Shown piece after piece: positions 7,595-15,397 of a stretch of 31,127 bases of DNA. Source of the stretch: CAZHGD01 sp964531735 (GTDB lineage: Bacteria > Armatimonadota > UBA10988); the NCBI GenBank assembly GCA_964531735.1, contig CAZHGD010000081.1, positions 1-31,127 on the forward strand. Reading direction: 5' to 3'. Each line of letters begins with the position of its first letter. Position 1 is the first letter of the stretch. Below the pieces are notes generated by a model, which was not told the DNA's origin, ran no database searches, and saw nothing but the letters and a program-made list of their open reading frames with translations. A program made the position numbers and the translations under genes.

Positions 7595-7745
7595 CGGTCA
7601 CTGTCACCTTTGGCGCGGTCAACACCGCGGCCTCGTCACCGCGGGCGAGGGCCGCCTGCAGCCGATGGTTGAGCAGCACCAGGTAGACCCACAGGCCCAC
7701 CCAGGCCACTGCCGCTACAATTCCGCCGAGGAGGGCGCCGCTCAT
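7560..7745 (-). CDS. ccmD: CcmD-like small membrane protein
   Basis: 61 residues with one transmembrane segment (AAVAWVGLWVYLVLLNHRL, about 11-29) followed by a charged tail. Size, topology and position between ccmC and ccmE match CcmD, which stabilises and releases holo-CcmE from the CcmABC complex. Its ATG overlaps the ccmC stop (ATGA), and its 3' end overlaps the ccmE start by 35 nt. CcmD is poorly conserved in sequence, so the name rests on topology and location. Confidence 0.75.
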   Translation of the reverse strand: MSGALLGGIVAAVAWVGLWVYLVLLNHRLQAALARGDEAAVLTAPKVTVTDVRNDEPDGDA

Positions 7746-8425
7746 CGCCACCGTTCCTGTTGCTGCCGCAGGCGCGCGGTGGCGCTGTGCAGGCGGCAAA
7801 TCACCGCGTAGAGGCCGAGCTGCCCGACGAAGTTGGCCAGCATGACCCACCAGTGCCGCGCCTCGAACGGGGCCCGTTCCGGGTGCAGACTGCCCGGCGC
7901 CTGACGCGGAAAGACCATCACCAGCCACATCATCGGTGCCACGGCCAGCAACAAGTATGCCGCGCTGGCGCGGGCCCGCAACGCCTCATCCTCGCCCAAG
8001 GCGCCGCGGAGCACCAGATAGGCGGCGTAGATGAGGATGACGAAGAAGATGGAGGTCTCGCGCGGGTCCCAGTTCCAGGCCACGCCCCACTGCTGCTGCG
8101 CGAAGATCATGCCGGTCACGGTGGCCAGGCCACAGTAGACCAGGCCGGTCTCGACCGCGGCACACGCCGCCGCGTCGAGCAGTGGCTGCCGCCGCACCAG
8201 GTAGCGCGCCGCCTGCGCCGCCGCCACCAGGAACGACAGGCAGCCGCACCAGGCCAGCGGCACGTGAAAGAACACCGCGCGATAGCCCTCGATGTCGCGA
8301 AAGCCCCGGCCTGCCGGCATCGTCACGGCCATGGCCGCGACGATCACGCCGGCCGTCCAGACGCCCAACACGATCAGCGCGGGCAGCGCCACCGGCCGTG
8401 GAGACGGGTTGTCTATGCGTTCCAT
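7742..8425 (-). CDS. ccmC: Heme exporter/heme handling protein CcmC
   Basis: 227 residues with six predicted membrane helices. The WWD-type heme-binding motif is WGVAWNWDPRETS (about 113-125). The two external heme-ligand histidines are present as His54 (VFFHVPLAW) and His181 (GSLHPERAP), matching His60 and His184 of E. coli CcmC. It presents heme to CcmE on the periplasmic side. The ATG at 8425 overlaps the end of ccmB by 13 nt. An in-frame GTG at 8431 is a possible alternative start, and no strong Shine-Dalgarno decides between them. The stop overlaps the ccmD start. Confidence 0.9.
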   Translation of the reverse strand: MERIDNPSPRPVALPALIVLGVWTAGVIVAAMAVTMPAGRGFRDIEGYRAVFFHVPLAWCGCLSFLVAAAQAARYLVRRQPLLDAAACAAVETGLVYCGLATVTGMIFAQQQWGVAWNWDPRETSIFFVILIYAAYLVLRGALGEDEALRARASAAYLLLAVAPMMWLVMVFPRQAPGSLHPERAPFEARHWWVMLANFVGQLGLYAVICRLHSATARLRQQQERWR

Positions 8426-9087
8426 ACCCACTCGAAGAGCAGTAGTGCCACCGTGGTCATGATGCCGGCGAAGGCGATCAGACCGCGCACATCATACCAC
8501 CCGAGGGCATCGCCCTCGATGGCCGCCGCGGTGGCGCGAATCGCCATCACCAGCAGCGGCGCCAGCAGCGGAAACGCCACCACGGCCCCCAGCGCGCCGC
8601 GGGCGCGCGCGCGCGCCACCAAGGCCGAGGTGAACGTCAGCACCGCCGCCAGGCCCCAACTGCCGACCGCCAGGACCGCCACCAGCAGAGCCGGCGATTG
8701 CCACCGGACGTGCATCGTTACCTGGTAGCCCGGTACCAGGATGAGGCAGAGCGCCCACAACAGCAACACATTGAAGGTCAGTTTGCCCAGATAGACCGCC
8801 ACGGCGTCGGCGGCCAGGCGGAGCGACTCGGCCGTGCGCCCGTCCTCCTCGGCCACGAAGCTGCGCGCCAGACCGCTCAGACCGGCGAACAGCAGCACCA
8901 GCCACAGCAGCGCCGCCTGCACACGCTGGCCCGCCTGCGGTCCGGCGGTGAACCCGACGGCCACGAGGCAGGTGACGGCGAACAGCGTCACCGCGCTCAG
9001 CGCGTAGCGCGTGCGGAACTCGACCCGCAGGTCCTTGACCAGCACGGCCCGGGCTTCACCCGCCCAGCCGCACGATGCGTGTGCCAT
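8413..9087 (-). CDS. ccmB: Heme exporter permease CcmB
   Basis: About 224 residues with six hydrophobic segments. It opens with the family-typical AVLVKDLRVEFRTRYALS and contains the conserved FAGLSGLARSFVAEEDGRT region that follows the second helix. CcmB is the membrane subunit that pairs with the ATPase CcmA in the CcmABCD complex, which releases heme-loaded CcmE. It starts inside the end of ccmA. ATGs at 9096 and 9087 and a GTG at 9045 (with GGGTGA upstream) are all possible starts; 9087 is a compromise. It overlaps ccmC by 13 nt. Confidence 0.88.
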   Translation of the reverse strand: MAHASCGWAGEARAVLVKDLRVEFRTRYALSAVTLFAVTCLVAVGFTAGPQAGQRVQAALLWLVLLFAGLSGLARSFVAEEDGRTAESLRLAADAVAVYLGKLTFNVLLLWALCLILVPGYQVTMHVRWQSPALLVAVLAVGSWGLAAVLTFTSALVARARARGALGAVVAFPLLAPLLVMAIRATAAAIEGDALGWYDVRGLIAFAGIMTTVALLLFEWVWNA

Positions 9088-9703
9088 AGGCCACATCCCG
9101 CGGATCGTTGGCCGCCACCATGGCCAACCCGCGCGTTCGCTGCCGCGCCACCACCGCCGCCACCTGCTGCTGGCCGGTCTCGTCCAGCGTCACGCTCGGC
9201 TCGTCGAGCAGCAGCACCGGCGGCCGGTGCAGCAGCGCCAACGCCAGCTTCACCCGCTGGACATAGCCGCTCGACAGTTCGGACACCGGATCGTCCAGCC
9301 GCGGGGTCAGACCCAGCCGGTCCACCGCCTCGGCGTCCCAGGCGTCCAGTCCGCGAACTCGGGCGAAGAAGTCGAGGTTCTCGCGAACGCTCAACGGCCG
9401 GTACGGCATGGTCTCGGGCGACAGGTAGCCGACCGCGTTGTGTCGCTCGCGCCCGGCCAGCGGCTGCTCGCCGGCCAGCACTTCCACCGTGCCGACCAGC
9501 GGCCGAATCAGCCCGGCCACGCAGCGCAGCAGCGTCGACTTGCCCGCGCCGTTGTCGCCGGTCACCACCACCACGTCGCCGGGCTCGAGAGTCAGGTCGA
9601 GCCCGGCGAACAGCACCCGCCGGCCGAACCGGTGCCCCACCTGCTGGAGCACGACGCGGCAGCGTCCGGCGGGCTGGTCATCGGATGCCGGCGCCATCGC
9701 CAC
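9056..9703 (-). CDS. ccmA: Heme exporter ATP-binding protein CcmA
   Basis: 215-residue ABC ATPase. Walker A is GDNGAGKST (49-57), the signature motif is LSSGYVQRVKLA (LSSGY rather than LSGGQ), and Walker B is VLLLDEPS. There is a relaxed H-loop region near MVAANDPRDV. The small size, lack of extra domains and adjacency to ccmB/C/D/E identify it as CcmA, the energy-coupling subunit of the holo-CcmE release complex. The GTG start at 9703 abuts the ald stop (TGAGTG), and an ATG two codons later (9697) is equally possible. Confidence 0.9.
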   Translation of the reverse strand: MAMAPASDDQPAGRCRVVLQQVGHRFGRRVLFAGLDLTLEPGDVVVVTGDNGAGKSTLLRCVAGLIRPLVGTVEVLAGEQPLAGRERHNAVGYLSPETMPYRPLSVRENLDFFARVRGLDAWDAEAVDRLGLTPRLDDPVSELSSGYVQRVKLALALLHRPPVLLLDEPSVTLDETGQQQVAAVVARQRTRGLAMVAANDPRDVAYGTRIVRLGG

Positions 9704-10816
9704 TCAGAGCTTGGCCAGCGCGTCGCTGCAGGGCAGCGAGAACGCCTCGGCCACGGCCTGATAGGTCAGCGCGCCGCCAACGGTGTTGACGCCCGCCCGC
9801 AGTGCCGGGTCGCGCTCGGCCGTCCGCCGCACGCCGTCGTTGGCGATGGACAGGATGTAGGGCAGCGTGGCGTTGGTCAACGCATAGGTCGACGTGCGCG
9901 GCACCAGCGCCGGCATGTTCGGCACACAGTAGTGGATCACGCCGTGCTTCTCATAGACCGGGTCGGACATGGTCGTCGGCCGCGTGGTGGCCAGGCAGCC
10001 GCCCTGGTCGACGGCCACATCGACCACCACCGTGCCCGGACGCATGGCGGCGATGGCCTCCTCGTCCATGACCACCGGCGCGCGCGCCCCGGCCACCAGC
10101 ACGGCGCCGATGACCAGGTCGGCGTAGCGCGTGTGGTAGTGCACGTTCGCCCGCGTCGAGTAGACGGTGATGATGCGGCCGTGCATGATGTCGTCGAGGT
10201 GCTTGAGCCGGCTGTGCCGGATGTCGAGCACGGTCACCTGGGCGCCCAGGCCCACCGCCAGCGTGGCCGCGTTGGTACCCACGACGCCGGCGCCGAGCAC
10301 GACGACTTCGGCGGGCGGCACGCCTGGCACGCCGCTGAGCAGAATGCCGCGGCCACCGTTGTTGGCCATCAGGTACTGCATACCGGCCTGCACCGCGATG
10401 CGCCCGGCCACTTCGCTCATCGGCGTCAGCAGCGGCAGCTCGCCATCGGCCGTCTGCACCGTCTCATAGGCGACACCGGTGCAGCCCGATTGCAGCAAGG
10501 CGTCGGTCAGCGGGCGTGACGAGGCCAGGTGCAGATAGGTGAACAGCACGAAGTCCTCGCGCAGGTGGCGGTACTCGGTGGCGAGCGGCTCCTTGACCTT
10601 CACCACCATCGCCGCGCGCTGCCACGTCTCCTCGGCGCTGTCGACGATCTCGGCCCCCTCTTCGGCATACTCGCTGTCTTCGAACCCGCTGGGCAGGCCG
10701 GCGCCCGCCTCCACCAGCACATGATGGCCATAGTGCGTCAGCGCACTGGCGCCGGTCGGCGTCAGCGCCACCCGGTTCTCGCCATCCTTGATCTCGCGGG
10801 GCACACCGATGATCAT
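9704..10816 (-). CDS. ald: Alanine dehydrogenase
   Basis: 370 residues, the usual length of Ald. It converts L-alanine, NAD+ and water reversibly to pyruvate, ammonium and NADH in the cytoplasm. Seen: the N-terminal GVPREIKDGENRVALTP, substrate-binding Lys75 in VVKVKEP, catalytic His96 in FTYLHLA, the NAD loop VVVLGAGVVGTNAA, and the VDVAVDQGG segment with the second catalytic Asp. The chain ends without the membrane part of a transhydrogenase, and the His96 motif separates it from PntA. A GGGAG lies 9 nt before the ATG at 10816. It heads the ccm/heme operon, an unusual partner. Its stop touches the ccmA start, so all ten genes may share its promoter. Confidence 0.95.
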   Translation of the reverse strand: MIIGVPREIKDGENRVALTPTGASALTHYGHHVLVEAGAGLPSGFEDSEYAEEGAEIVDSAEETWQRAAMVVKVKEPLATEYRHLREDFVLFTYLHLASSRPLTDALLQSGCTGVAYETVQTADGELPLLTPMSEVAGRIAVQAGMQYLMANNGGRGILLSGVPGVPPAEVVVLGAGVVGTNAATLAVGLGAQVTVLDIRHSRLKHLDDIMHGRIITVYSTRANVHYHTRYADLVIGAVLVAGARAPVVMDEEAIAAMRPGTVVVDVAVDQGGCLATTRPTTMSDPVYEKHGVIHYCVPNMPALVPRTSTYALTNATLPYILSIANDGVRRTAERDPALRAGVNTVGGALTYQAVAEAFSLPCSDALAKL

Positions 10817-10844
10817 GCTGTCTAGCTCCCTCGACCCGCGGCCG

Positions 10845-10873
10845 AGTCTGAACGGCACCGCCAATGGTGTCAA
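10845..10873 (-). promoter_or_regulatory. Candidate promoter of the ald-ccm-hem operon
   Basis: On the minus strand a perfect -35 TTGACA (10873-10868) is followed by 17 bp and a poor -10, CAGACT (10850-10845). The predicted leader to the ald ATG is about 20-25 nt. The -35 is convincing and the -10 matches only in part. Confidence 0.45.
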
Positions 10874-10920
10874 GGGGGCGCGACGGCCGCCCACGGCGAA
10901 GTCAGGGGCGCGACACACCA

Positions 10921-10942
10921 CTCGCCAGCCCTGCGTGGCGAG
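10921..10942 (-). terminator. Hairpin downstream of the prepilin-like gene
   Basis: CTCGCCA (10921-10927) and TGGCGAG (10936-10942) form a perfect 7-bp stem with an 8-nt loop, about 55 nt past the prepilin stop on the minus strand. The following bases are TGGTGTGT rather than a clean U-run, so termination may be weak. The rest of the 10874-10996 gap shows nothing else clear. Confidence 0.4.
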
Positions 10943-10996
10943 CGCAGCGCGCGTCGCGAAGTTTGGCGGCCGAGTACCGACCAGCGCGGCCAGCCG

Positions 10997-11719
10997 CTAC
11001 GGCGCGGTCGGGTCCCAGAAGTTCCGCAGCGTGGCGCTCGTCGGCCAGCCGCCGGTGTGGTTGTTGTCGGCGATCAGGTTGGCCGTCGAGACGGTCTTCA
11101 CATGGCCGTCCAGGAACCCGCAGTTGGTGGCCAGATTGTGCCGCGGGTTCGGCGCGTTGCCATCCCAACCGCCCGCCGCGTCAGCTCCGGGTATATCCCA
11201 GTCGCAGATGTAGTAGCCGTCGGAGCGCGACGCCGCCTTGTTGATGTCGGGCTCCACCGAGCGGTTCCAGCCCATGTCCATGATCAGACCGAACTCGGCC
11301 GGCTTGGTATAGGTGCCGAGTGACCGGCCCCAGCCGAACTGGTTGCAGCCGACGCCGCCCGGCGGATGGTAGAAGCCGGTGTAGCGCGTGCCCGGATAGC
11401 TGGGGCAGTTGAGGAGCTGGTGGCTCTTCATGTAGGGCACGATGACGTGGTACCACATCATCGCATTGCCCAGCGACCCGTCGGGCATCGGCCAGCTCGG
11501 CGTGGCCGCGTAGCCGTAGCTGACCATCGGGGTCACCTCGTCGTAGTCCTGCGTGTACTGCGTGACCGCCAGGACGATCTGCTTGCTGTTGCTCTGACAA
11601 CTCGACTGCCGCGCCTTCTCGCGGGCCTTGGCAAACACCGGGAACAGGATAGCGGCCAGAATGGCGATGATGGCAATCACCACCAGTAGCTCGATCAGCG
11701 TGAAACCGTGCCGTCTCAT
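10997..11719 (-). CDS. Prepilin-like protein with N-terminal methylation motif and H-X9-DG domain (DUF1559 type)
   Basis: 240 residues. The N-terminus MRRHGFTLIELLVVIAIIAI is a class III prepilin leader: cleavage is expected before Phe, with Glu at +5, and the hydrophobic helix follows. The C-terminus has RHNLATNCGFLDGHVK, in which His is followed by nine residues and DG. This H-X9-DG signature belongs to the very expanded pseudopilin-like families of Planctomycetes, Verrucomicrobia and Armatimonadota. The body is rich in Trp, Tyr, Cys and Pro. Function is unknown in these expansions; surface adhesion or substrate binding through a type II-like apparatus is the usual guess. GGAGGA lies just upstream of the ATG at 11719. 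It is a single-gene unit with its own promoter. Confidence 0.88.
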   Translation of the reverse strand: MRRHGFTLIELLVVIAIIAILAAILFPVFAKAREKARQSSCQSNSKQIVLAVTQYTQDYDEVTPMVSYGYAATPSWPMPDGSLGNAMMWYHVIVPYMKSHQLLNCPSYPGTRYTGFYHPPGGVGCNQFGWGRSLGTYTKPAEFGLIMDMGWNRSVEPDINKAASRSDGYYICDWDIPGADAAGGWDGNAPNPRHNLATNCGFLDGHVKTVSTANLIADNNHTGGWPTSATLRNFWDPTAP

Positions 11720-11764
11720 GACAGGTCCTCCGCCAGCATACTCCCCTGCGGTACCACTGAACCG

Positions 11765-11793
11765 GTTGTACCGGCTCTGACGCACCAAGTCAA
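11765..11793 (-). promoter_or_regulatory. Sigma70-type promoter of the prepilin-like gene
   Basis: On the minus strand TTGACT (11793-11788), a 17-bp spacer and TACAAC (11770-11765) lie about 45 nt upstream of the ATG. The inverted repeat CGGTAC/GTACCG (11749-11754 and 11768-11773) and the 8-bp palindrome AACCGGTT (11760-11767) overlap the -10, so a repressor site is possible. Confidence 0.55.
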
Positions 11794-11834
11794 GGAAGGT
11801 TGCCGCAACCGTAGCGGCCAAGACGCGAACGCGG

Positions 11835-14800
11835 CTAACCTGCGAACGTGTACCGGCCCGCCGCCACCTCGATCACCGCGCGGTCGCCCTCCTGGCGCAC
11901 GAACCGCGCGCCGCGCGCCTTGGCCAGCGGCTGCCCGCCTTCGGTGACCTCACCGGCCGACTTCGCCGGTAGCCACAGCGTGGCGCTGCTGTTCGGCGGC
12001 ACGGTCAGGTCCAGCTGGAAGCGGTCGCCCGTGCGCCGCCAGGCGCAGCGGATGGTGCCATAGGGCGAGTGGTGTTGCGCGGCGGCCGCCGTCAGGTCGC
12101 CCACCGGCGTCGGCCGTACCAGGAAGTGCTGGAAGCCCGGCGCCGCCGGATCGGGCCGGAGGCCGGCCAGGTACTCGATGAACCAGGCGCTGACGTCGCC
12201 GAACATGATGTGGTTGCGCGATGAGCCGCCGCCCCAGTCCTCCCAGAGCGTGGTGGCACCCATCTCCAGCCAGCGGCCCCAGCTCGGGTGCGTCTGCTGC
12301 GTGACGATCTGCCAGGCCACCTCGGGCCGGCCGCCGTCGCAGAGCGCGCGCAGCAGGTACTTACTGCCCAGAATGCCCACGTCGAGGTGACCGTTGGCGC
12401 GCGCTACGCTGTCCACCAGCTTCTGGAGCACCGCCGGCTGGTTGGCCGGCGACACCAGACCGTGGTAGAGCGCGCACGACAGCGCCGTCTGGCTGCCGTT
12501 GGCATAGCTCTGCTGGTCGGCGCGATAGAAGGTCCGATTGAACGCCTCCTTGGTGGCCGCGGCCAACTGCCGGTAGCGCGCCGCGTCGTCGGCGTGGCCC
12601 AGCACTTCGGCGGCGCTGGCCACCACCAGCGCGTCCTGGTACAGGTAGCCCGTCGAGGTCAGCTCCGCCGGTGTGGTGGTCTTCGCCGGGCACCAGTCAC
12701 CCAGGCCGTAGCGGACGATGCCGTTCTTGGCGACCTTGGCGTAGTAGTCGACGAACTGCTTCAGGCCGGCGTAGTGCGTCTCCAAGATGCGCCGGTCGCC
12801 ACGGTACTGGTAGAGCCACCACGCGATCAGCGGGTAGGCCGATTCCCAGGCCGGGCCGTCGAGGGTGTCGTAGCCCCAGCCGCCGGTGGGCACGATGCAG
12901 GGCAGCTTGCCGTCGGCCCGCTGCGCGTCCTGCAGGTCGTCGAGCCAGCGGGTGTAGGCCGCCTCGGCGCCAAAGTGCCACAGGCCCATTTCGGCGGCGA
13001 GCTGCGCGTCGCCGGTCCAGCCGTTCTTCTCGCGGTGCGGGCAGTCGCTCGGGAAACCGACGAAGTTGCCCAGGTACGACCAGACCGCGTTGCGCTCGAT
13101 GCGGTTGAGCAGCTCGTTGGAGCACTGGAAGCTGCCGGCCGGCTCGAAGGCCGTGTGGACCACGCAGCCCAGCAGCGTGTCCAGGTCGGGCTTGGCGGCC
13201 AGGCCGGTGACCTCGACCCACTGGAAGCCGTGGTAGGTGAACCGCGCTTCGAACGTCTCGCTACCTGCGCCCTTCAGCGTGTACCGGTCGGTCTGGAACG
13301 TGGGATGGTGCACCAGCGTGGCGATGTTGCCCTGGTCGACGGTACCGTCGCGCCGCAGCCGCTCGCCGTAGCGCAAGGTGACGGTGGTGCCGGCCGGGCC
13401 GCTGGTGGTCAGCCGCGCCCAGCCGGTCAGGTTCTGACCCAGGTCGAACACCCACACACCCGGCTTCGGCTCGCTGAGCTTCACCGGCTTGAGTGTCCGC
13501 GTGACCTTGATGGGCTGGGAGCGCTGCGCTGCCAGACGGCCCTTGGGCCCGGCGGTGAGCTTCGCCGGCTGCCAGTCGCGGTCGTCATAGCCGCTGGTGG
13601 CCCAGCCCGGCCGCTCCAACCGCGCGTCATAGCTGACACCGACGCGGGTCAGGTCGAAGGTCAGCGGACCGGTGGCCTGGCGCCAGGTCTCGTCGCTGAC
13701 CACCCGCGCGCTGGTGCCGTTGGCATAGTCGAGATCGAGCTGCAACAGCAGTTCGGGCGGTGCCAGCCACGGCGCGCGGTGGAAGCTCCAGGCGTCGCTG
13801 ACCCACTGGTTGTACACCCCGTTGGCCAACTGCACGCCCAGGGCATGGCGGCCGGGCGTCAGGCGGTCGGTCAGGTCGTGCGTCACGTAGAGCGCCCGCT
13901 GGTGATAGGCGGTGATGGCCGGGTCGAGCACGTGGTCGCCAACACGCTGCCCGTCCAGGTACAGCTCGTGGTAGCCCAGACCGCAGACGCTCACCTGCCC
14001 TGAGCGCAGCGGACCGTCCACGCTGAACACCTTGCGCAACAGCGGGCTGGCCTGCGCGCCGGGCGGCTGGGTGTAGGCGAAGGTGCCACCCCACGGCTGC
14101 CGCCCGACCCGACCGAAGACCCTCGGCGCCCGCCAGGCGCCATCGTCGAAGGTCACCGCCTGCCAGCCCTGGTCGGCCCGCTCGGCGGTGCGCCAGGTGG
14201 CGTCGCTGAGCACTTCCACCGGCCCGCCCGCCACCGGCTCCAGCACTAACCGCACCGCCACACCCGCCGGCGTGGGCTGCGTGCCGTTGGCGCCGTTCAC
14301 CGCGGCCACGGCCAGCACGTTGTCACCGGGGACCAGCAGCTTCGTCACGTCCGCCTGCTGCGGCCGCCGCCAGGCATCGCCCTGGCCGTCGCTCTTGGCC
14401 ACGGGCTGGCCGTTGACCCAGGCCGTGAACTGGTCATCCACGGTGATGACCAGCCGCGCCCGCCGCAACGGCCCCGCCACGGCGAAGCGGCGTCGGAACA
14501 GCCGCTGGCCGCGCGGCGCCTCCAACTCCGGACCGAAGCTGGCCTCGTTGTGCCAGATCCACTCGGCCTGGCCGAGTTCCAGCGGCGCCTCGGCCTGCGA
14601 CGCGCCCGAGCCGATCCACCGGGCCTGCCAGTCGGCGCGCGAGAGCAGACCCATCGTCCAGCGCGCCGGTGCGCTCCAGGGCGAGACTTGCCCCTGCTCG
14701 TCCCACACGCGGACCTGCCACCAGCAGCGCTGTCGCGAGGTGAGCGGCGCCCCGCCATAGACCACCTGCGTCGACTGGCTGGAGGCGACGCGGCCGCTGT

Positions 14801-15038
14801 CCCAGCAGTTGCCGCCACCGCGCGCCAGCAGCGCCGGCGAGGTGGCGACCAGGACCTGCCAGGCGGTCTGCCGGCAGCCGCGGTCGCCGGAGACCAGCTC
14901 CCAGCTCAGCCGCGGCCGGACGACGTCCAGGCCCACCGGGTCGGACAGGTATTCGCACCGCAGATTCGCGACGGAGACCGCGGCGGGCGCGGCGGTCAGC
15001 ACCAGAGCGACGGTGAGCAGCGGACATAGCGAACGCAT
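11835..15038 (-). CDS. Secreted alpha-L-rhamnosidase, GH78
   Basis: 1067 residues with a signal peptide (MRSLCPLLTVALVLTAAPAA). It hydrolyses terminal alpha-L-rhamnose from polysaccharides or glycosides. The order is the N-terminal fibronectin-like domain (ANLRCEYLSDPVGLDVVRPR), beta-sandwich and carbohydrate-binding domains, the (alpha/alpha)6 catalytic domain, and a C-terminal beta-sandwich. The catalytic signature SDCPHREKNGWTGDAQ places Asp665, Glu670 and Asp677 with the same spacing as Asp567, Glu572 and Asp579 of Bacillus RhaB. Glu933 in GATTLWEDW is the likely general base. GGAG lies 9 nt before the ATG at 15038. It is transcribed away from the beta-helix genes across a gap with a candidate operator. 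Confidence 0.93.
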   Translation of the reverse strand: MRSLCPLLTVALVLTAAPAAVSVANLRCEYLSDPVGLDVVRPRLSWELVSGDRGCRQTAWQVLVATSPALLARGGGNCWDSGRVASSQSTQVVYGGAPLTSRQRCWWQVRVWDEQGQVSPWSAPARWTMGLLSRADWQARWIGSGASQAEAPLELGQAEWIWHNEASFGPELEAPRGQRLFRRRFAVAGPLRRARLVITVDDQFTAWVNGQPVAKSDGQGDAWRRPQQADVTKLLVPGDNVLAVAAVNGANGTQPTPAGVAVRLVLEPVAGGPVEVLSDATWRTAERADQGWQAVTFDDGAWRAPRVFGRVGRQPWGGTFAYTQPPGAQASPLLRKVFSVDGPLRSGQVSVCGLGYHELYLDGQRVGDHVLDPAITAYHQRALYVTHDLTDRLTPGRHALGVQLANGVYNQWVSDAWSFHRAPWLAPPELLLQLDLDYANGTSARVVSDETWRQATGPLTFDLTRVGVSYDARLERPGWATSGYDDRDWQPAKLTAGPKGRLAAQRSQPIKVTRTLKPVKLSEPKPGVWVFDLGQNLTGWARLTTSGPAGTTVTLRYGERLRRDGTVDQGNIATLVHHPTFQTDRYTLKGAGSETFEARFTYHGFQWVEVTGLAAKPDLDTLLGCVVHTAFEPAGSFQCSNELLNRIERNAVWSYLGNFVGFPSDCPHREKNGWTGDAQLAAEMGLWHFGAEAAYTRWLDDLQDAQRADGKLPCIVPTGGWGYDTLDGPAWESAYPLIAWWLYQYRGDRRILETHYAGLKQFVDYYAKVAKNGIVRYGLGDWCPAKTTTPAELTSTGYLYQDALVVASAAEVLGHADDAARYRQLAAATKEAFNRTFYRADQQSYANGSQTALSCALYHGLVSPANQPAVLQKLVDSVARANGHLDVGILGSKYLLRALCDGGRPEVAWQIVTQQTHPSWGRWLEMGATTLWEDWGGGSSRNHIMFGDVSAWFIEYLAGLRPDPAAPGFQHFLVRPTPVGDLTAAAAQHHSPYGTIRCAWRRTGDRFQLDLTVPPNSSATLWLPAKSAGEVTEGGQPLAKARGARFVRQEGDRAVIEVAAGRYTFAG

Positions 15039-15131
15039 GGCGACCAGCTCCGATGGGCTGGTTCGCGATACGGCCGGCGAATCCCTGCGGGCCTGAGCCG
15101 CTGGTGTGTGCCGGCTGGAGCACACGCAGCG

Positions 15132-15148
15132 ACCGGCGGGACGCCGGT
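15132..15148. repeat. GC-rich extragenic hairpin, REP-like
   Basis: ACCGGCG-GGA-CGCCGGT has perfect 7-bp arms. A competing pairing GGGAC/GTCCC (15138-15151) is also possible. The surrounding text resembles GC-rich extragenic palindromes that recur in many environmental bacterial genomes, so it may be one copy of a dispersed family. No second copy is present in this window. Confidence 0.4.
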
Positions 15149-15276
15149 CCCACGGCTTGGGCAGCTTGTCGCAAGCCGCACCACCGAGTGCGCTCCCCGT
15201 CTGGGCAACGTTTGCCGTACAAGGCCGGATCGCCAGCGATTCCGACCATCGTGCGGTGCAGGCCGACACGGTGTTG

Positions 15277-15313
15277 CCTTGAAATCCTAATGTCAGACAT
15301 TCGTTTTTCAAGG
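15277..15313. promoter_or_regulatory. 37-bp dyad, candidate operator for both divergent glycan units
   Basis: The outer arms CCTTGAAA (15277-15284) and TTTCAAGG (15306-15313) are perfect. The inner arms AATGTC (15289-15294) and GACATT (15296-15301) are perfect around a single central A at 15295. Fifteen of eighteen positions per arm are symmetric. It sits between two divergent operons for glycan breakdown and overlaps a minus-strand -35/-10, the usual place for a transcription-factor site. Confidence 0.6.
15284..15311 (-). promoter_or_regulatory. Candidate promoter for the GH78 gene inside the dyad
   Basis: On the minus strand TTGAAA (15311-15306), a 16-bp spacer and TAGGAT (15289-15284). 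Start of transcription near 15277 would give a leader of about 240 nt before the rhamnosidase ATG, which is long. The match is moderate. Confidence 0.35.
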
Positions 15314-15397
15314 TGGCCTGCCGCTCTCCGCCGGCCGACAGCCCGGCAGGGCTGGCCGCACGCGTGCCGAATCCCTGCTGAACGCACGGAGCCGCAC

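Larger units (their letters stand above)
15039..15397. other. 359-bp divergent intergenic region between GH78 and beta-helix genes
   Basis: The gap holds a hairpin at 15132-15148, a 37-bp dyad at 15277-15313 and a minus-strand promoter candidate inside that dyad. The stretch around 15275-15312 is clearly more AT-rich than its surroundings. Both reading directions are open for part of the gap, but neither has a convincing protein. I see no clear promoter for the plus-strand beta-helix gene; its ribosome binding site is CGGAG at 15387-15391. Confidence 0.6.

Noticed and set aside
9704..10816. Reading ald as NAD(P) transhydrogenase alpha subunit
   Set aside because: The 370-residue length, FTYLHLA and VDVAVDQGG motifs and lack of a membrane segment fit alanine dehydrogenase.
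12288..14003. 571-codon plus-strand open frame opposite GH78
   Set aside because: Mirror of third-position GC in the rhamnosidase gene; no recognisable motif or ribosome binding site.
15053..15397. Upstream extension of the first beta-helix gene
   Set aside because: The frame is open, but the ribosome binding site and signal peptide lie at 15398, and the extension covers the palindrome and operator region.
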